Part shown: positions 1 through 34,806 of the stretch, piece after piece
Layout: each line of letters begins with the position of its first letter
Position numbering within the stretch: the first letter of the stretch is position 1
NCBI RefSeq assembly: GCF_000374445.1
Contig: NZ_KB894412.1
Coordinates: 124,001-188,000, forward strand
DNA length: 64,000 nt
Reading direction: 5' to 3'
From: Actinokineospora enzanensis DSM 44649
Lineage (GTDB): Bacteria > Actinomycetota > Actinomycetes > Mycobacteriales > Pseudonocardiaceae
Notes under the pieces: generated by a model
What the model saw: the letters and a program-made list of their open reading frames with translations, nothing else
Databases searched by the model: none
Told to the model about the DNA's origin: nothing
Made by a program: the position numbers and the translations under genes

Positions 1-691
1 CCCACCGCATCCCCTCGGCGATCTCCCGCCCGAGGTTCCCCAACGGCTCCGGCTTCGTCTCCCGGCGTGGAACTCGCAGGAATGACAGCGCGATGAACGA
101 CACCAGGTGCGTGACGAGATCCATCAGGAACGGAACCCACCGCCCGACCGCGAACAGCAAGCCGCCCAGAGCATTCCCAGCCATCTGCCCCACCGACGAC
201 CGCGCCGCGTTCATCGCGATCGCCGTGGGCAGCTGCTCCTCCGGCACCAACGCGGGCAATGCCGCGTCCTCCGCCGGTTCGAACAGTGCCCGACAGACAC
301 CCAGGACTGCTGCCACCGCCACCATGTGCGGGACCGTCGCGACCCCGGCGATGATCGCCGCCACCAACGTCCCGAGCGCGACCACCTGTGCCAGCTCGCA
401 GGCGACCATGATCCGCTTGCGGTTCCACCGGTCCACCAGCGCACCCGCGGGCAACCCCACCACCAGCTGGGCCACCGCGTCCGCCGCCAACACGAGACCG
501 GACGCGGCCGCAGAGCCGGTGAGCGCGAGCACGAGCAACGGGAACGCGATCATCGTCGCGCTGAACCCGATCTCCGCGCACGCCTGGCCGACCCACAGCA
601 GCGTGTAGTTCCGGTTCCGCGCCAGCGGCGCCGCAGGCATCACCGTCTCCGGAGTCGCCGGAGCCACTACGTCACGAGCCGTGTCACTCAC
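1..691 (-). CDS. MFS exporter (EntS/MFS_3-like), C-terminal part beyond the window
   Basis: About 230 residues are visible and the reading frame is open at the left edge. The translation alternates hydrophobic helices with the cytoplasmic loop signature DRWNRKR after helix 2, typical of MFS transporters. The opening (ARNRNYTLLWVGQ) and the FEPAEDAALPALV segment match the EntS/MFS_3 group, which includes siderophore and peptide exporters. The GTG start at 691 follows a GGGGGT ribosome site. It lies 40 nt after the stop of the large NRPS on the same strand, so it is probably the last visible gene of the peptide operon and may export the product or confer self-resistance. Substrate is inferred from context only. 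Confidence 0.8.
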   Translation of the reverse strand, partial: MSDTARDVVAPATPETVMPAAPLARNRNYTLLWVGQACAEIGFSATMIAFPLLVLALTGSAAASGLVLAADAVAQLVVGLPAGALVDRWNRKRIMVACELAQVVALGTLVAAIIAGVATVPHMVAVAAVLGVCRALFEPAEDAALPALVPEEQLPTAIAMNAARSSVGQMAGNALGGLLFAVGRWVPFLMDLVTHLVSFIALSFLRVPRRETKPEPLGNLGREIAEGMRW

Positions 692-731
692 CGCGCACCC
701 CCATGTTCGGACAGCCGATCGGCACCGGTGT

Positions 732-19793
<19,062 letters not shown>

Positions 19794-19812
19794 CTTCTCG
19801 GGTCTCCTCGGC

Positions 19813-27369
<7,557 letters not shown>

Positions 27370-27480
27370 GACTGGTCGAACCTTTCGCGGCGTGGGGCGG
27401 CGCGGGCGTCGGGGAGGGCGCGCGCGAAGGAAGGGTTCTGCTTCGGGGTACTGCCGGGGGAGGTTCCGCTCGGTCCGCGA

Positions 27481-28800
27481 CTACGCGGCGGCGGTGACGG
27501 CGTCTGTCCGGCGGGCGAGCCTGCCGCCCACCTGGAGCCAGGCCGGGACGCCGTCCGGCCCGGGAAGGAAGCGGCCGACCTGGTCGGTCTCGCCGGTGTC
27601 GCAGTCCCGCATGGCGAACCGCAGCCCGCTCATCGGGGTGAGGTCGGCGAAGGGCTCGCCGTCCACGGTCAGGTGCAGGTCGTGGTCCACGTGGTAGGTG
27701 GTGTCGCCGTTGGCGTAGGAGCCCGCGACGCCGCGCGGGACGGCGACCGGTTCGACCACCCGGGGCACGGGGTCGTAGTCGGTGATCGGGATGCCGAACC
27801 GGGGCAGCTCGGCGGCCAGCTCGCGCCACATCGCGAAGCCCGCGCCCGCGTTCGCGGTGAAGGCCACCACGGTGCCGGTCGACGGGTTCATCCGCAGGTG
27901 CGCGGAGGTGCCGTCACCGGTGCCGTCGTGCCCGACCACCGCGTTGTCCCCGGACCCGAACACGGCCAGGCCGAGGCCCCAGCCGTCGGCCATGCCGAAC
28001 GGCTCCGCCGCGGCGACCGCGCCGCGCATGTCCTTGAGCGAGCCGGGGTCGAGCAGGTCGTTCGGCTCGTTGCCGCCCAGCGCCCGTCCCAACAGGACCA
28101 GCTGGGCCGCGCTCGCGGCGAACGCGCCCGCGGGCGCCTGCACCGGCGTGATCGACTGCGCGACCGGCCGGACGGTCCCGCGGGAACGGTTGACCGTGTG
28201 CCCGGTCACAAGATCCTGGTCGGCACCGGGCCCGATGACCCAGCGCGCGTCGATCCCCAAGGGGGACAACACGATCGCCTCGGCGGCCTCCGCCCAGGAC
28301 ATACCGGTGACGAACTCGATGGCGTGGCCGAGCAGCAGATAGCCCACATTGGAATAGGAGAAAGCGCTCCCGGGCGGGGCCACCGGGTGCAGACCCGCCG
28401 CGGACTCCTGCAGCAGCCTGCGCAGTGTGGGCGCGGTCACCTCGGCGGTGTCCGACGGCAGGCCCGCGGTGTGACTGAGCAGGTGTCGCGGGGTGACCCG
28501 GGCGAACCCGGGCAGGCCGGTGAGCCCGGGCGCCTGCCCGGCCAAGGGCTCGTCCAGGTCTAGGTCCCCGTCCAGGACCAGCGCCAGGACCGTGGCGGCC
28601 GTCACCACCTTGGTGATCGACCCGGTGGGCACCGCGTGCCCGATGGTCAGCGCGGTCGAGGTCCCGTGCCGGGTCACCCCGGTCACGTGCGACCACGTGT
28701 CGTCGTCATGGTGGATGGCCAGCTGGGCGCCGGGGACGAGGTGCGCGGTGGCGAGCTCGTCGACCCGGGCTGCCAGCCCGGCTCTGACGGATGCGTCCAT
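27481..28800 (-). CDS. Stand-alone PBP-type thioesterase / peptide cyclase (SurE-like serine hydrolase)
   Basis: This 439-residue protein has a class C beta-lactamase/PBP fold. The catalytic triplet is visible as Ser61-Ile-Thr-Lys64, Tyr149-Ser-Asn151 (in FSYSN) and His291-Asp-Gly. The spacing is close to that of the surugamide cyclase SurE. The C-terminal ~90 residues (from about 340) look like the small lipocalin-like domain of that family. SurE-type enzymes act in trans on NRPS lines that end in an epimerase, joining a D C-terminal residue to an L N-terminal residue. Both NRPS genes follow on the same strand, the terminal module ends in E and no integral thioesterase exists, so release and macrolactamisation is the best-supported role. 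A plain esterase or resistance beta-lactamase remains possible. The ATG start has GAGG four bases upstream; the gap to the NRPS is 111 nt. Confidence 0.85.
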   Translation of the reverse strand: MDASVRAGLAARVDELATAHLVPGAQLAIHHDDDTWSHVTGVTRHGTSTALTIGHAVPTGSITKVVTAATVLALVLDGDLDLDEPLAGQAPGLTGLPGFARVTPRHLLSHTAGLPSDTAEVTAPTLRRLLQESAAGLHPVAPPGSAFSYSNVGYLLLGHAIEFVTGMSWAEAAEAIVLSPLGIDARWVIGPGADQDLVTGHTVNRSRGTVRPVAQSITPVQAPAGAFAASAAQLVLLGRALGGNEPNDLLDPGSLKDMRGAVAAAEPFGMADGWGLGLAVFGSGDNAVVGHDGTGDGTSAHLRMNPSTGTVVAFTANAGAGFAMWRELAAELPRFGIPITDYDPVPRVVEPVAVPRGVAGSYANGDTTYHVDHDLHLTVDGEPFADLTPMSGLRFAMRDCDTGETDQVGRFLPGPDGVPAWLQVGGRLARRTDAVTAAA

Positions 28801-29109
28801 GGATCCTCACTGGTCGAGTGCCTGGTGGGCACGGTGAACAGCACGCGCAAAACGGGTGATCCGCACGTGACGCTGATGGGGTCGGCAGCGGGAAGAATGC
28901 CCGAGCCGGAGTGTCTCCGACCGTAGTCCAGGTTCCCCGATACCGCTCGATTCAATCGTCGAACGAGCCCAATGTTGACCAGCGGCTGAGCACACCAGCT
29001 ACCGCCGAACGGAGCAATCAAACCCCTATGGCACAACACCATAGCGGGCCTATAGCCGGCTCGGCGAAATCCGGCCAAACACGTTTCGACAACCGGACCG
29101 AGCATTCAT

Positions 29110-29139
29110 AAAAAATCTTCGCAAAGCAACGACGAAGAT
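29110..29139 (-). terminator. Terminator-like hairpin with U tract in the operon leader
   Basis: Read on the minus strand, ATCTTCG (29139-29133) and CGAAGAT (29121-29115) form a 7-bp stem with an 11-base loop, followed by five further Ts. This canonical intrinsic terminator lies about 310 bp upstream of the thioesterase start and no minus-strand gene precedes it. It could be an attenuator in the operon leader or the end of a small RNA. Confidence 0.55.
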
Positions 29140-29206
29140 ATTGGGCCGTTCCTGTGACGCCAATCACAGATGACTGGGAGCGCTCGCGTAGTCCACAGTG
29201 GCCTGA

Positions 29207-29223
29207 TACCAATCCTATTGGTA
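29207..29223. promoter_or_regulatory. Palindromic operator candidate
   Basis: TACCAAT-CCT-ATTGGTA is a perfect 7+3+7 inverted repeat. On the minus strand its centre contains TAGGAT, a good actinobacterial -10 hexamer, so a bound repressor would block a leftward promoter. No matching -35 was found. Confidence 0.45.
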
Positions 29224-29655
29224 CACAGGGAAGAGCACCTCATCGGGCAGCTCCGAACGATCCTCGCGTTCGGTCCGGCGGATACCCGCGAGTAGCTTGC
29301 ACATGCATCCGCCCATTCGATTTACCGTCTCGACAATCCAATAACAGGGAATTCGCGGTTATGGGAACAGCGAACTGCGAGTAACACCCAGCCGGACCCA
29401 ATGCGAGATTCGCGCCACACTCGGCACCGAATGGCCCAATATCTGGGAACGGTGGGCACCGCTAAACTCCTTGCTTCCACAACTACAACGATCTCGGTGC
29501 GGTTTGTCCGCGACACGATCCACCGGATATTCGCCGTCATTCGCCCGCGCCGACACACCCCGGACACGTCCGGGTGACGTCCCTGGTGCGCGGCGGCCGC
29601 GGCGAGCACCCTGCTTGGTCGAGGACCACCGCCGACCGTGAGGAACCGTCAACGG

Positions 29656-29937
29656 ATGATCGACACCAGGTCACTGCCATTCGACAAGGTCCGGGTCACC
29701 TTCACCCTGGACCGCGACGACCCGCCGGGACACACCAGCGTGGTCGGCTGCTTCAACGGCTGGACCCCCGGCGCGCACCCGCTGCGCGCCCGGTCCAACG
29801 GCAAACGCTCCAGCTCGGTGGTCCTCCCGGCGGGCACCGAACTGTCCTTCCGCTACCTCACCGACGGCGGCGTCTGGACCGACGACCCCGCGGTGACCGC
29901 CCGGGACCAGCACGGCAACCCGCGCATCACCGTGTGA
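29656..29937 (+). CDS. Small isoamylase N-terminal/CBM48-like protein
   Basis: This 93-residue cytosolic protein has the early-set, CBM48-like pattern: VRVTFTLDRDDPPGHTSVVGCFNGW near the N-terminus, then LPAGTELSFRYLTDGG and W.DDP. The FNGW and FRYL.D segments are the hallmark of glycogen-binding/isoamylase N domains. No catalytic domain is attached, so a carbohydrate-binding or accessory role is inferred. ATG 29656 is preferred because GAGGAA lies about 11 bases upstream. A GTG at 29638 would add six residues but would place that ribosome site inside the gene. The gene ends at a strong bidirectional terminator. Confidence 0.7.
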   Translation: MIDTRSLPFDKVRVTFTLDRDDPPGHTSVVGCFNGWTPGAHPLRARSNGKRSSSVVLPAGTELSFRYLTDGGVWTDDPAVTARDQHGNPRITV

Positions 29938-29943
29938 GCACGG

Positions 29944-29982
29944 CGAAGGGCCGGTGCCTCCCCCTCCGGCACCGGCCCTTCG
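29944..29982. terminator. Bidirectional terminator between convergent genes
   Basis: A perfect 15-bp stem (29944-29958 with 29968-29982) and a 9-base pyrimidine loop lie between the convergent genes ending at 29937 and 30016. There is no long T tract, as is usual in high-GC actinomycetes. Confidence 0.85.
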
Positions 29983-30015
29983 TCCACGGGTGGAGACCCG
30001 TCTCCACCCGTCGCC

Positions 30016-31182
30016 CTACGCGGCCACCAGCTCCGCCCGCTTCGACGCGACCGGCCGCCCGGCACGCACCAGCAGCACGAACGACAGCGACGCCACCACC
30101 GCCGCGACCGGCGGGAGCGCGACCACGCCCCAGGCCGAGACCACCACGCCACCGACCACACCGGACAGCCCGACCCCGAGGTAGATGGCCGAGGCGTTGA
30201 TCGACAGCAGCAGCCCGGCCGTCTCCGGCGCCAGCTCGATCAGCCAGTTCTGGATCGGCGGGTTGGTCGACCAGGTCGCCATCCCCCACAGGCACAGCGC
30301 GACCGCCGCGGTGACGGCGGTGACCGCGGTCAGCGGCAGCGTCGCCAGCAGCACCACGAAGGCCGTGAAGGAGTAGAGCAACGGCCTGCGGCTGCCGAAC
30401 CGGTCGGTGACCCGGCCGCCCAGCGTGTTGCCGATCGCGCCACCCACCCCGTAGGCGAGCAGCAGCAGACTGATCACCCCGCCGTGCAGACCCGCCGTCT
30501 CCGACACCAGCGGCGAGACGTAGGTGAACACGCTGAACGCGGACAGGCAGCCGAGCACGGTCATGCCCAACACCATCCGCACCCGCGCGTCGCCGAGCAC
30601 CGCGAACCGCTCCCGGATCCCCACCGCGGGCGGCGGCTCCACCGCGGGCAGCCACACCGCGCTCGCCACCGCGGCGATCACGGTCACGCCCGCCACGATC
30701 CCGAACACGCCCTGGTAGCCGAGCGCGCCGCCGAGCAGGTTCCCGGCGGGCACCCCGACCACCAACGCCGTGGTCAACCCGCCGAACACGATGGCGACCA
30801 CCCGCCCACGCCGCTCCGGCGGGTTGATCGCGGTCGCCATCGCGGTCGCGACCGGCGTGAAGACCGCCGCACCGAGCGCGCTGAGCACCCGGGCGCCGAG
30901 CAACAGCTCATAGTTCGGCGCCACCGCGGACAGCGCGTTGCCCAGCGCGCTCACCCCCAGCGCGGCGATCACCAGCCGTTTGCGCCCCCAGCTCCCAGTG
31001 GCCGCGGCCAGCAACGGGGACGCGATGGCGTAGGCGATGGCGAACGCGGTGAGCAGCAGCCCCGCGCTCGGCAGCGACACCTCCAGCTCCCGGCTGATCT
31101 CGGGCAGCAGCCCCGAGATGATGTATCCGCTGGTCCCCACGGTGAACGCGCCCGCGGCCAGCAGGTAGGTGCGCGACGACAT
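30016..31182 (-). CDS. MFS drug-efflux transporter, DHA1 family
   Basis: This 388-residue inner-membrane protein has the 12-helix pattern of DHA1 antiporters. Helix 1 runs TYLLAAGAFTVGTSGYIISGLLP, followed by the loop signature GSWGRKRL and, in the second half, the related loop GGRVTDRFGSRRPLL. It resembles chloramphenicol/arabinose-type exporters (CmlR, AraJ). The ATG start has GGAGG eight bases upstream. It is divergent from an ArsR-family gene across an 87-bp spacer with two palindromes, so drug- or metabolite-induced derepression is likely. Substrate unknown. Confidence 0.88.
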   Translation of the reverse strand: MSSRTYLLAAGAFTVGTSGYIISGLLPEISRELEVSLPSAGLLLTAFAIAYAIASPLLAAATGSWGRKRLVIAALGVSALGNALSAVAPNYELLLGARVLSALGAAVFTPVATAMATAINPPERRGRVVAIVFGGLTTALVVGVPAGNLLGGALGYQGVFGIVAGVTVIAAVASAVWLPAVEPPPAVGIRERFAVLGDARVRMVLGMTVLGCLSAFSVFTYVSPLVSETAGLHGGVISLLLLAYGVGGAIGNTLGGRVTDRFGSRRPLLYSFTAFVVLLATLPLTAVTAVTAAVALCLWGMATWSTNPPIQNWLIELAPETAGLLLSINASAIYLGVGLSGVVGGVVVSAWGVVALPPVAAVVASLSFVLLVRAGRPVASKRAELVAA

Positions 31183-31207
31183 CCGGCCCCCTCCGTGCCC
31201 TGATCCA

Positions 31208-31227
31208 AGTACGACTGCGATCGTACT
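31208..31227. promoter_or_regulatory. Operator 1 of the MFS/ArsR divergon
   Basis: AGTACGA and TCGTACT form a perfect 7-bp inverted repeat with a 6-base spacer, between the divergent exporter and regulator. It is probably bound by the adjacent ArsR-family protein. Confidence 0.6.
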
Positions 31228-31243
31228 ACGACGCTCGCCGAAC

Positions 31244-31262
31244 TACGAAAGATTTCGTACTA
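31244..31262. promoter_or_regulatory. Operator 2 and likely -10 element of the arsR-type gene
   Basis: TACGAAA-GA-TTTCGTA (31244-31259) is a second perfect inverted repeat sharing the half-site TACGA with operator 1. TACTAT (31257-31262) overlaps its right arm and sits seven bases before the GTG start at 31270. It would be a -10 box giving a leaderless transcript, since no clear ribosome site precedes the GTG. Confidence 0.55.
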
Positions 31263-31269
31263 TGGATCC

Positions 31270-31584
31270 GTGACCGCCATCGCCGAGCTACCCCACCCGA
31301 CCCGGGAAGACATCCGGATCGAGGCGGTCCTGCACGCCCTCGCCGACCCCATGCGCCTGCACCTGGTCCGCGTCCTGGCCACCCTCCCCGAGGGCGTCCC
31401 GTGCGGCTCCATCGAGCTGCCCATCTCCAAGTCCACCCGCACCCACCACCTGCGCACCCTCCGCGAGGCAGGCATCATCCGCATCCGCCCCGCGGGCACA
31501 GCCCGCATCACCACCCTCCGCCGCGACGACCTGGACGCCCTCTACCCGGGCCTCCTCGACGGCGTCCTCGCGGCCCGCCAGTAG
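31270..31584 (+). CDS. ArsR-family winged-helix transcriptional repressor
   Basis: This 104-residue protein carries an ArsR-type winged helix: LHALADPMRLHLVRVLATL (helices 1-2) and the recognition segment STRTHHLRTLREAGIIRI followed by a wing with PAGTARITTLRRDDL. The conserved ALADPxRLxLV opening is typical of the family. The metal-binding ELCVCDL box of ArsR is absent, so it should sense an organic ligand or another cue, not arsenite. It is divergent from the DHA1 exporter, which it probably represses together with itself through the two palindromes between them. The start is GTG. Confidence 0.85.
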   Translation: MTAIAELPHPTREDIRIEAVLHALADPMRLHLVRVLATLPEGVPCGSIELPISKSTRTHHLRTLREAGIIRIRPAGTARITTLRRDDLDALYPGLLDGVLAARQ

Positions 31585-32530
31585 AGGTACCAGCGGGGTA
31601 CGACACCCCCCATGCCGGACGCGCACCGAGCCGATCAAGACAAACCGACACGTTCACGACGCCATGGGGCGAATGTCGCACTCCACTCACGCTCGTGCCG
31701 CCCGGCCGCGAGCGCACCCGTGGAGACACCCCCGACGCCCAAGGCACCTCCCCGACTCCCCGAGCCACCTCGCCGAGTCGAGCCCCACAGCCGAGCCCTG
31801 CCATCGGGCTCCGCCACCGCACCCAGCCACCGCACCCAGCCATCGCGGCCTGCCAACGCGCCTCGCCACCGAGCCCCGCCGTCGAGCCCTGCCAACGCAC
31901 CCGGCCGACGCACCCGGCCACCGAACCCCGCTGTCGAACCCCCGCTGTCGAACCCCACCACGATGAGTCCACCGGAAAGCAGGCCCCGCCCCACCAGGGG
32001 GCGGGCCCACAAAAAGGCAAGCTAGGCGACCTCGCCCGCTGTCAATATCCCCCGACCGTGAGCTGTGGATGGATCGGCAGCTTGTGGACAACCCACACCG
32101 CCCCCGAGCCCAGGCGACATGCCGCCGCCCGCCGGGGCCACATGATCCTGTGCCCTCCGGGCGCGAACCCCAGGGCACACCCCCACCCACCCGGGGGGCA
32201 ACCCGCCCAATACGTGAAACCCTAGGCGATCTTGGCGGTTGTCAATATCCCCCGGTCGGGAACTGTGGATGAATCGGACCGGCTGTGGACAATCCCGGAC
32301 GCCGAGCGACCGACCCGGGCCGACAACGACGTCCGACGACCCGGTGCAGGCACGTTCGCGACAAGGTCGACGGCTACCGACCGGCCGGACCGGTGATCAC
32401 CCTCATGGCCGATGTTTCGGCCAATCCCCTCCGGTGATGGCATCTCCGGTCGCGGCGCGCCCCATGATTGCCGCGCAGTGGGCACGACGGCGAGGGGGCA
32501 GGCACCATCGAGGGCCGCGAGATCATCACC
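31585..32530. other. Repeat-rich intergenic region
   Basis: No convincing gene is present in these 946 bp. The left half is a C-rich, degenerate repetition of short CGAGCCC/CACCCAGCC/CTGTCGAACCC units. Its open frames translate to Pro/Arg/Ser-rich sequence on both strands, the mark of compositional bias. A G/C hairpin (CCCGCCCC with GGGGCGGG) lies near 31986-32004. The right half has two directly repeated blocks (separate entry) upstream of the GTPase gene. Confidence 0.6.
32022..32295 (+). repeat. Two ~73-bp direct repeats exactly 200 bp apart with DnaA-box-like sites
   Basis: Blocks 32022-32094 and 32222-32295 share CTAGGCGA, then TGTCAATATCCCCCG, then CTGTGGATG.ATCGG, then TGTGGACAA in the same order. 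The identical GTCAATATCC starts at 32041 and 32241. Each block contains TTGTCCACA (reverse strand), the high-GC actinobacterial DnaA-box sequence, plus a second box-like CATCCACA or TCATCCACA. Role unknown. Confidence 0.7.
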
Positions 32531-33826
32531 ATGACACCGCGGTGGCTGCGCGAGGCGGGCCGGTTGGCCGCCGAGCACGGGCGGACGCGGACGGCGAGCG
32601 CCGTGGAGCGGCTCGCGGCCGGGCGGGAACGGCAGTCGTGGCGGGTGGCCGTCGTCGGCGCGGCCGGGGCGGGCAAGTCCACGCTGGTGTACCGGCTGCT
32701 CGGCCGGGACCCGCTGCCCGGGATGGAGCTGGTCGAGGCCCCCTGGGATCCGGCAGGCCCGCCCTCGGAGGCGGTGACCGACACCGACGCGGTGCTGCTC
32801 GCCATGCCCGCCACCGGCGTGTGGGGCGCCGCGCAGTCCCGGCTGGTCGAGGACGCGGTGGCCGCGCACGTGACGTCGCTGGCCGTCGTGGTGACCATGC
32901 TGGACCGCCTCGGCGCCGCCGAACGCGGCCGCGTGCTCACCTACATCAACGCCCGGGTCGGCCGCGTCGTCCTGCTGTCCGGTCCCGGCCCCACCGCGGA
33001 CGACCCGGCACGCACCGCGCTGCGCTCCTATCTGGTCGACTCAGCTCCGGCGGCCGACCGTGCCCGCCTGCGCGCCCGCCGGATCGCCGCCCAGGTCGCC
33101 GACCAGTGCACCGCCATGGCCACCAGCGCCACCGAGACCATCGCCGACGCCCGCCGCGTCCACAGTGGCCAGACCAGGGACCCGGACGCGCGCACCCCGG
33201 AGGACCGCCGCCGGGACTCGGTGCGCGCCCGCCTCTCCGCCCGCCAGCTTGCCCTGATCGGCCGCGTCGGCGACCAGCTGCGCACCGAACGCACCGCGAC
33301 CCTGTCCCGTCTGGAAACCGCGATGTCCCAGGCGAACAACCCCCGCTCCTGGTGGCGCGTGGACCTGCCGGGCCTGCTGCGCGCCGAACTCGCCGCGGCC
33401 GCCGAACGCACCGAGACCCTCATCCGCGCCACCGTGACCGACGACCTGACCTGGCTGGAATCCGAGCTGGACAGCACACCCTGGCGCCCGGCCGAACCCA
33501 GCCTGCGCGTCGAGGAAGCCCACCCGCTGGCCGAGATCGTCGCCAGCGGCCCCGGCGAACGCGTCCCCATCCCGCACCCCGGCGACTCGGTCGGCACCCT
33601 CGCCGCGACCGTGGAACAGGCCACCACCCTGCTGATCAACCGCACCTGGACGCTGCTGGCCGCCACCTACGAACCCCTGTTCACCGACCTGGCCACCAAA
33701 CAGGCCGAATCGGCAACCGCCCGCGCCACCTCCCACCAGGACAACGACCGAGTCGACTGGCACCGCCTCGCCCGCGCCGCGACCGCCCTGGCAGGCGCCA
33801 TCAACGCCGCCCTACGAAGCGCTTGA
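32531..33826 (+). CDS. Dynamin-like/Era-type P-loop GTPase
   Basis: This protein of about 431 residues has a Walker A/G1 motif (VVGAAGAGKST near residue 45) and a G4-like TMLD near 120. It then has a long, mostly helical Arg/Ala/Glu-rich C-terminal half, like bacterial dynamin-related GTPases. Such proteins remodel or tether membranes, often at the septum in actinomycetes, and usually occur in pairs; no partner gene is adjacent. There are no clear transmembrane segments. ATG 32531 is chosen because upstream sequence in frame is weakly coding; a TTG at 32468 would add 21 residues. DnaA-box-like elements flank the gene on both sides. Confidence 0.6.
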   Translation: MTPRWLREAGRLAAEHGRTRTASAVERLAAGRERQSWRVAVVGAAGAGKSTLVYRLLGRDPLPGMELVEAPWDPAGPPSEAVTDTDAVLLAMPATGVWGAAQSRLVEDAVAAHVTSLAVVVTMLDRLGAAERGRVLTYINARVGRVVLLSGPGPTADDPARTALRSYLVDSAPAADRARLRARRIAAQVADQCTAMATSATETIADARRVHSGQTRDPDARTPEDRRRDSVRARLSARQLALIGRVGDQLRTERTATLSRLETAMSQANNPRSWWRVDLPGLLRAELAAAAERTETLIRATVTDDLTWLESELDSTPWRPAEPSLRVEEAHPLAEIVASGPGERVPIPHPGDSVGTLAATVEQATTLLINRTWTLLAATYEPLFTDLATKQAESATARATSHQDNDRVDWHRLARAATALAGAINAALRSA

Positions 33827-33916
33827 TCCGCCACTCTCCCGGCACTCGCCGACCTGACCGCAGACCCTGTCGGCCCCACCGCACAGGTCCGGCACACCGC
33901 TGCCCGACGATGCCCC

Positions 33917-33953
33917 GGTTGTCCACAACCCGCCGAATCCATCCACAACCCGC
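33917..33953 (-). repeat. DnaA-box-like two-site element downstream of the GTPase
   Basis: Read on the minus strand this is TGTGGATGGATTCGG, a short spacer, then TTGTGGACAACC: the same arrangement as the ends of the two 73-bp repeats upstream of the GTPase, inverted. Just downstream, TTGACA (33965) and TAGCCT lie 15 bases apart, a weak candidate promoter on the plus strand with no gene after it. Confidence 0.5.
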
Positions 33954-34101
33954 CCGCACCCCCTCTTGACAAGCCTCCAAAGCCGATAGCCTCGAAATGG
34001 GACCTCAAGCCCCTGGGAAGGGCGGGGCGCGCGCCGCGGCGAGTTGTCGATCTTGCGTCGGTTCGGCGGCCGGGACCCGGCGCGTCCGCGGGTGCGGGCA
34101 C

Positions 34102-34806
34102 TCACCACACGCAGTCCATCTGGGACTCGTCGCCTGCCAGTTCGACCAGGGCGACGGCGTCGGTGACCACGACCCGGCGGTAACGGGTCTCGACGATGCC
34201 GTTCACCCGGAACTGCCGCAGTGCCCGCTGCACCGACGGGACCGACGTGCCCGCCAGCGCGGCCAGCTCCGGTTGGCTCAACCGCACCGGGATCGCCGCG
34301 CCGTACTCGTGCGGCAGGTCCTTGGCCAACAGTTCCGCCAGAACACACGCGACCCGCCGTTCCGCCGTGTACCCGGCGAACTCGGTCAGCCGCCGCGTCG
34401 TCCACCGCTGCTTCACCGACACCGCACGCAAAACGGCCCGCAACGCGCCGCCATGTGCGGTGAGAAAGGACAGGAAGTCCTCACGCTCGATCCGGTGCAC
34501 CACCCCCGGCCCGGCCGCGCGCACCGACACCGCGCGCGGTCTGCTCTCGAACGCGCCCAGCTCGCCCACCAGGTCGCCACCGGACCGTACCGCGATCAAC
34601 GCCTCGTCCCCGCTCGCCCGGCTGGCGTGCACCTTGAACCAGCCGAGCAGCAGCACGTAGACATGGGTCGCCGGATCCCCCGCGCGTAGCAACCGGTCTC
34701 CATCCCGCACGCGCACAGACTTGCCGAGCGCCAGCAGATCCCGGCGGATGCGATCGTCCAGACCGCCCAGCAGGCTCGCTGGCGGCCACCGGCTCGCGAG
34801 AGTCAT
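34102..34806 (-). CDS. Crp/Fnr-family transcriptional regulator
   Basis: This 234-residue protein has an N-terminal cyclic-nucleotide-binding fold (VRVRDGDRLLRAGDPATHVYVLLLGWFKVH, then GELGAFESRPRAVSVRA) and a C-terminal HTH_Crp domain (LSQPELAALAGTSVPSVQRALRQFRVNGIVETRYRRVVV). The beta-roll keeps GDLVGELGAF. The usual cAMP-contacting Arg-Ser/Thr pair appears as SRPRAVSVRA, so ligand binding is uncertain. ATG 34806 is preferred because the frame upstream to 35127 is compositionally non-coding. It is monocistronic, with about 450 bp of leader. Confidence 0.8.
   Translation of the reverse strand: MTLASRWPPASLLGGLDDRIRRDLLALGKSVRVRDGDRLLRAGDPATHVYVLLLGWFKVHASRASGDEALIAVRSGGDLVGELGAFESRPRAVSVRAAGPGVVHRIEREDFLSFLTAHGGALRAVLRAVSVKQRWTTRRLTEFAGYTAERRVACVLAELLAKDLPHEYGAAIPVRLSQPELAALAGTSVPSVQRALRQFRVNGIVETRYRRVVVTDAVALVELAGDESQMDCVW

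Larger units (their letters stand above)
28801..29637. promoter_or_regulatory. Long non-coding leader/promoter region of the NRPS operon
   Basis: No convincing gene lies in this 837-bp stretch, and it is clearly richer in A/T than its surroundings. It must hold the promoter of the minus-strand thioesterase-NRPS operon and probably that of the plus-strand gene at 29656. It contains a 17-bp palindrome, a terminator-like hairpin oriented on the minus strand and a 12-base inverted repeat at 29136-29147 and 29433-29444 (AGATATTGGGCC and its complement). No iron-box (IdeR/DmdR) sequence was seen. Confidence 0.6.

Noticed and set aside
28683-29105. Minus-strand open frame of 140 codons covering the thioesterase start
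   Set aside because: It overlaps the well-supported start of the thioesterase in another frame and has no recognisable motif or ribosome site.
28801-29637. Iron box or other siderophore-type control of the NRPS operon, prompted by the EntS-like exporter
   Set aside because: No TTAGGTTAGGCTAACCTAA-like sequence was found, and none of the A codes match hydroxyornithine or dihydroxybenzoate.
31612-32025. Pro/Arg/Ser-rich open frames in both directions after the arsR-type gene
   Set aside because: They derive from low-complexity C-rich repeats and give similar composition on both strands.
32022-32295. Chromosomal or plasmid replication origin suggested by DnaA-like boxes
   Set aside because: Only a few boxes, with no dnaA, dnaN, rep or parAB genes nearby; kept only as a repeat/regulatory observation.
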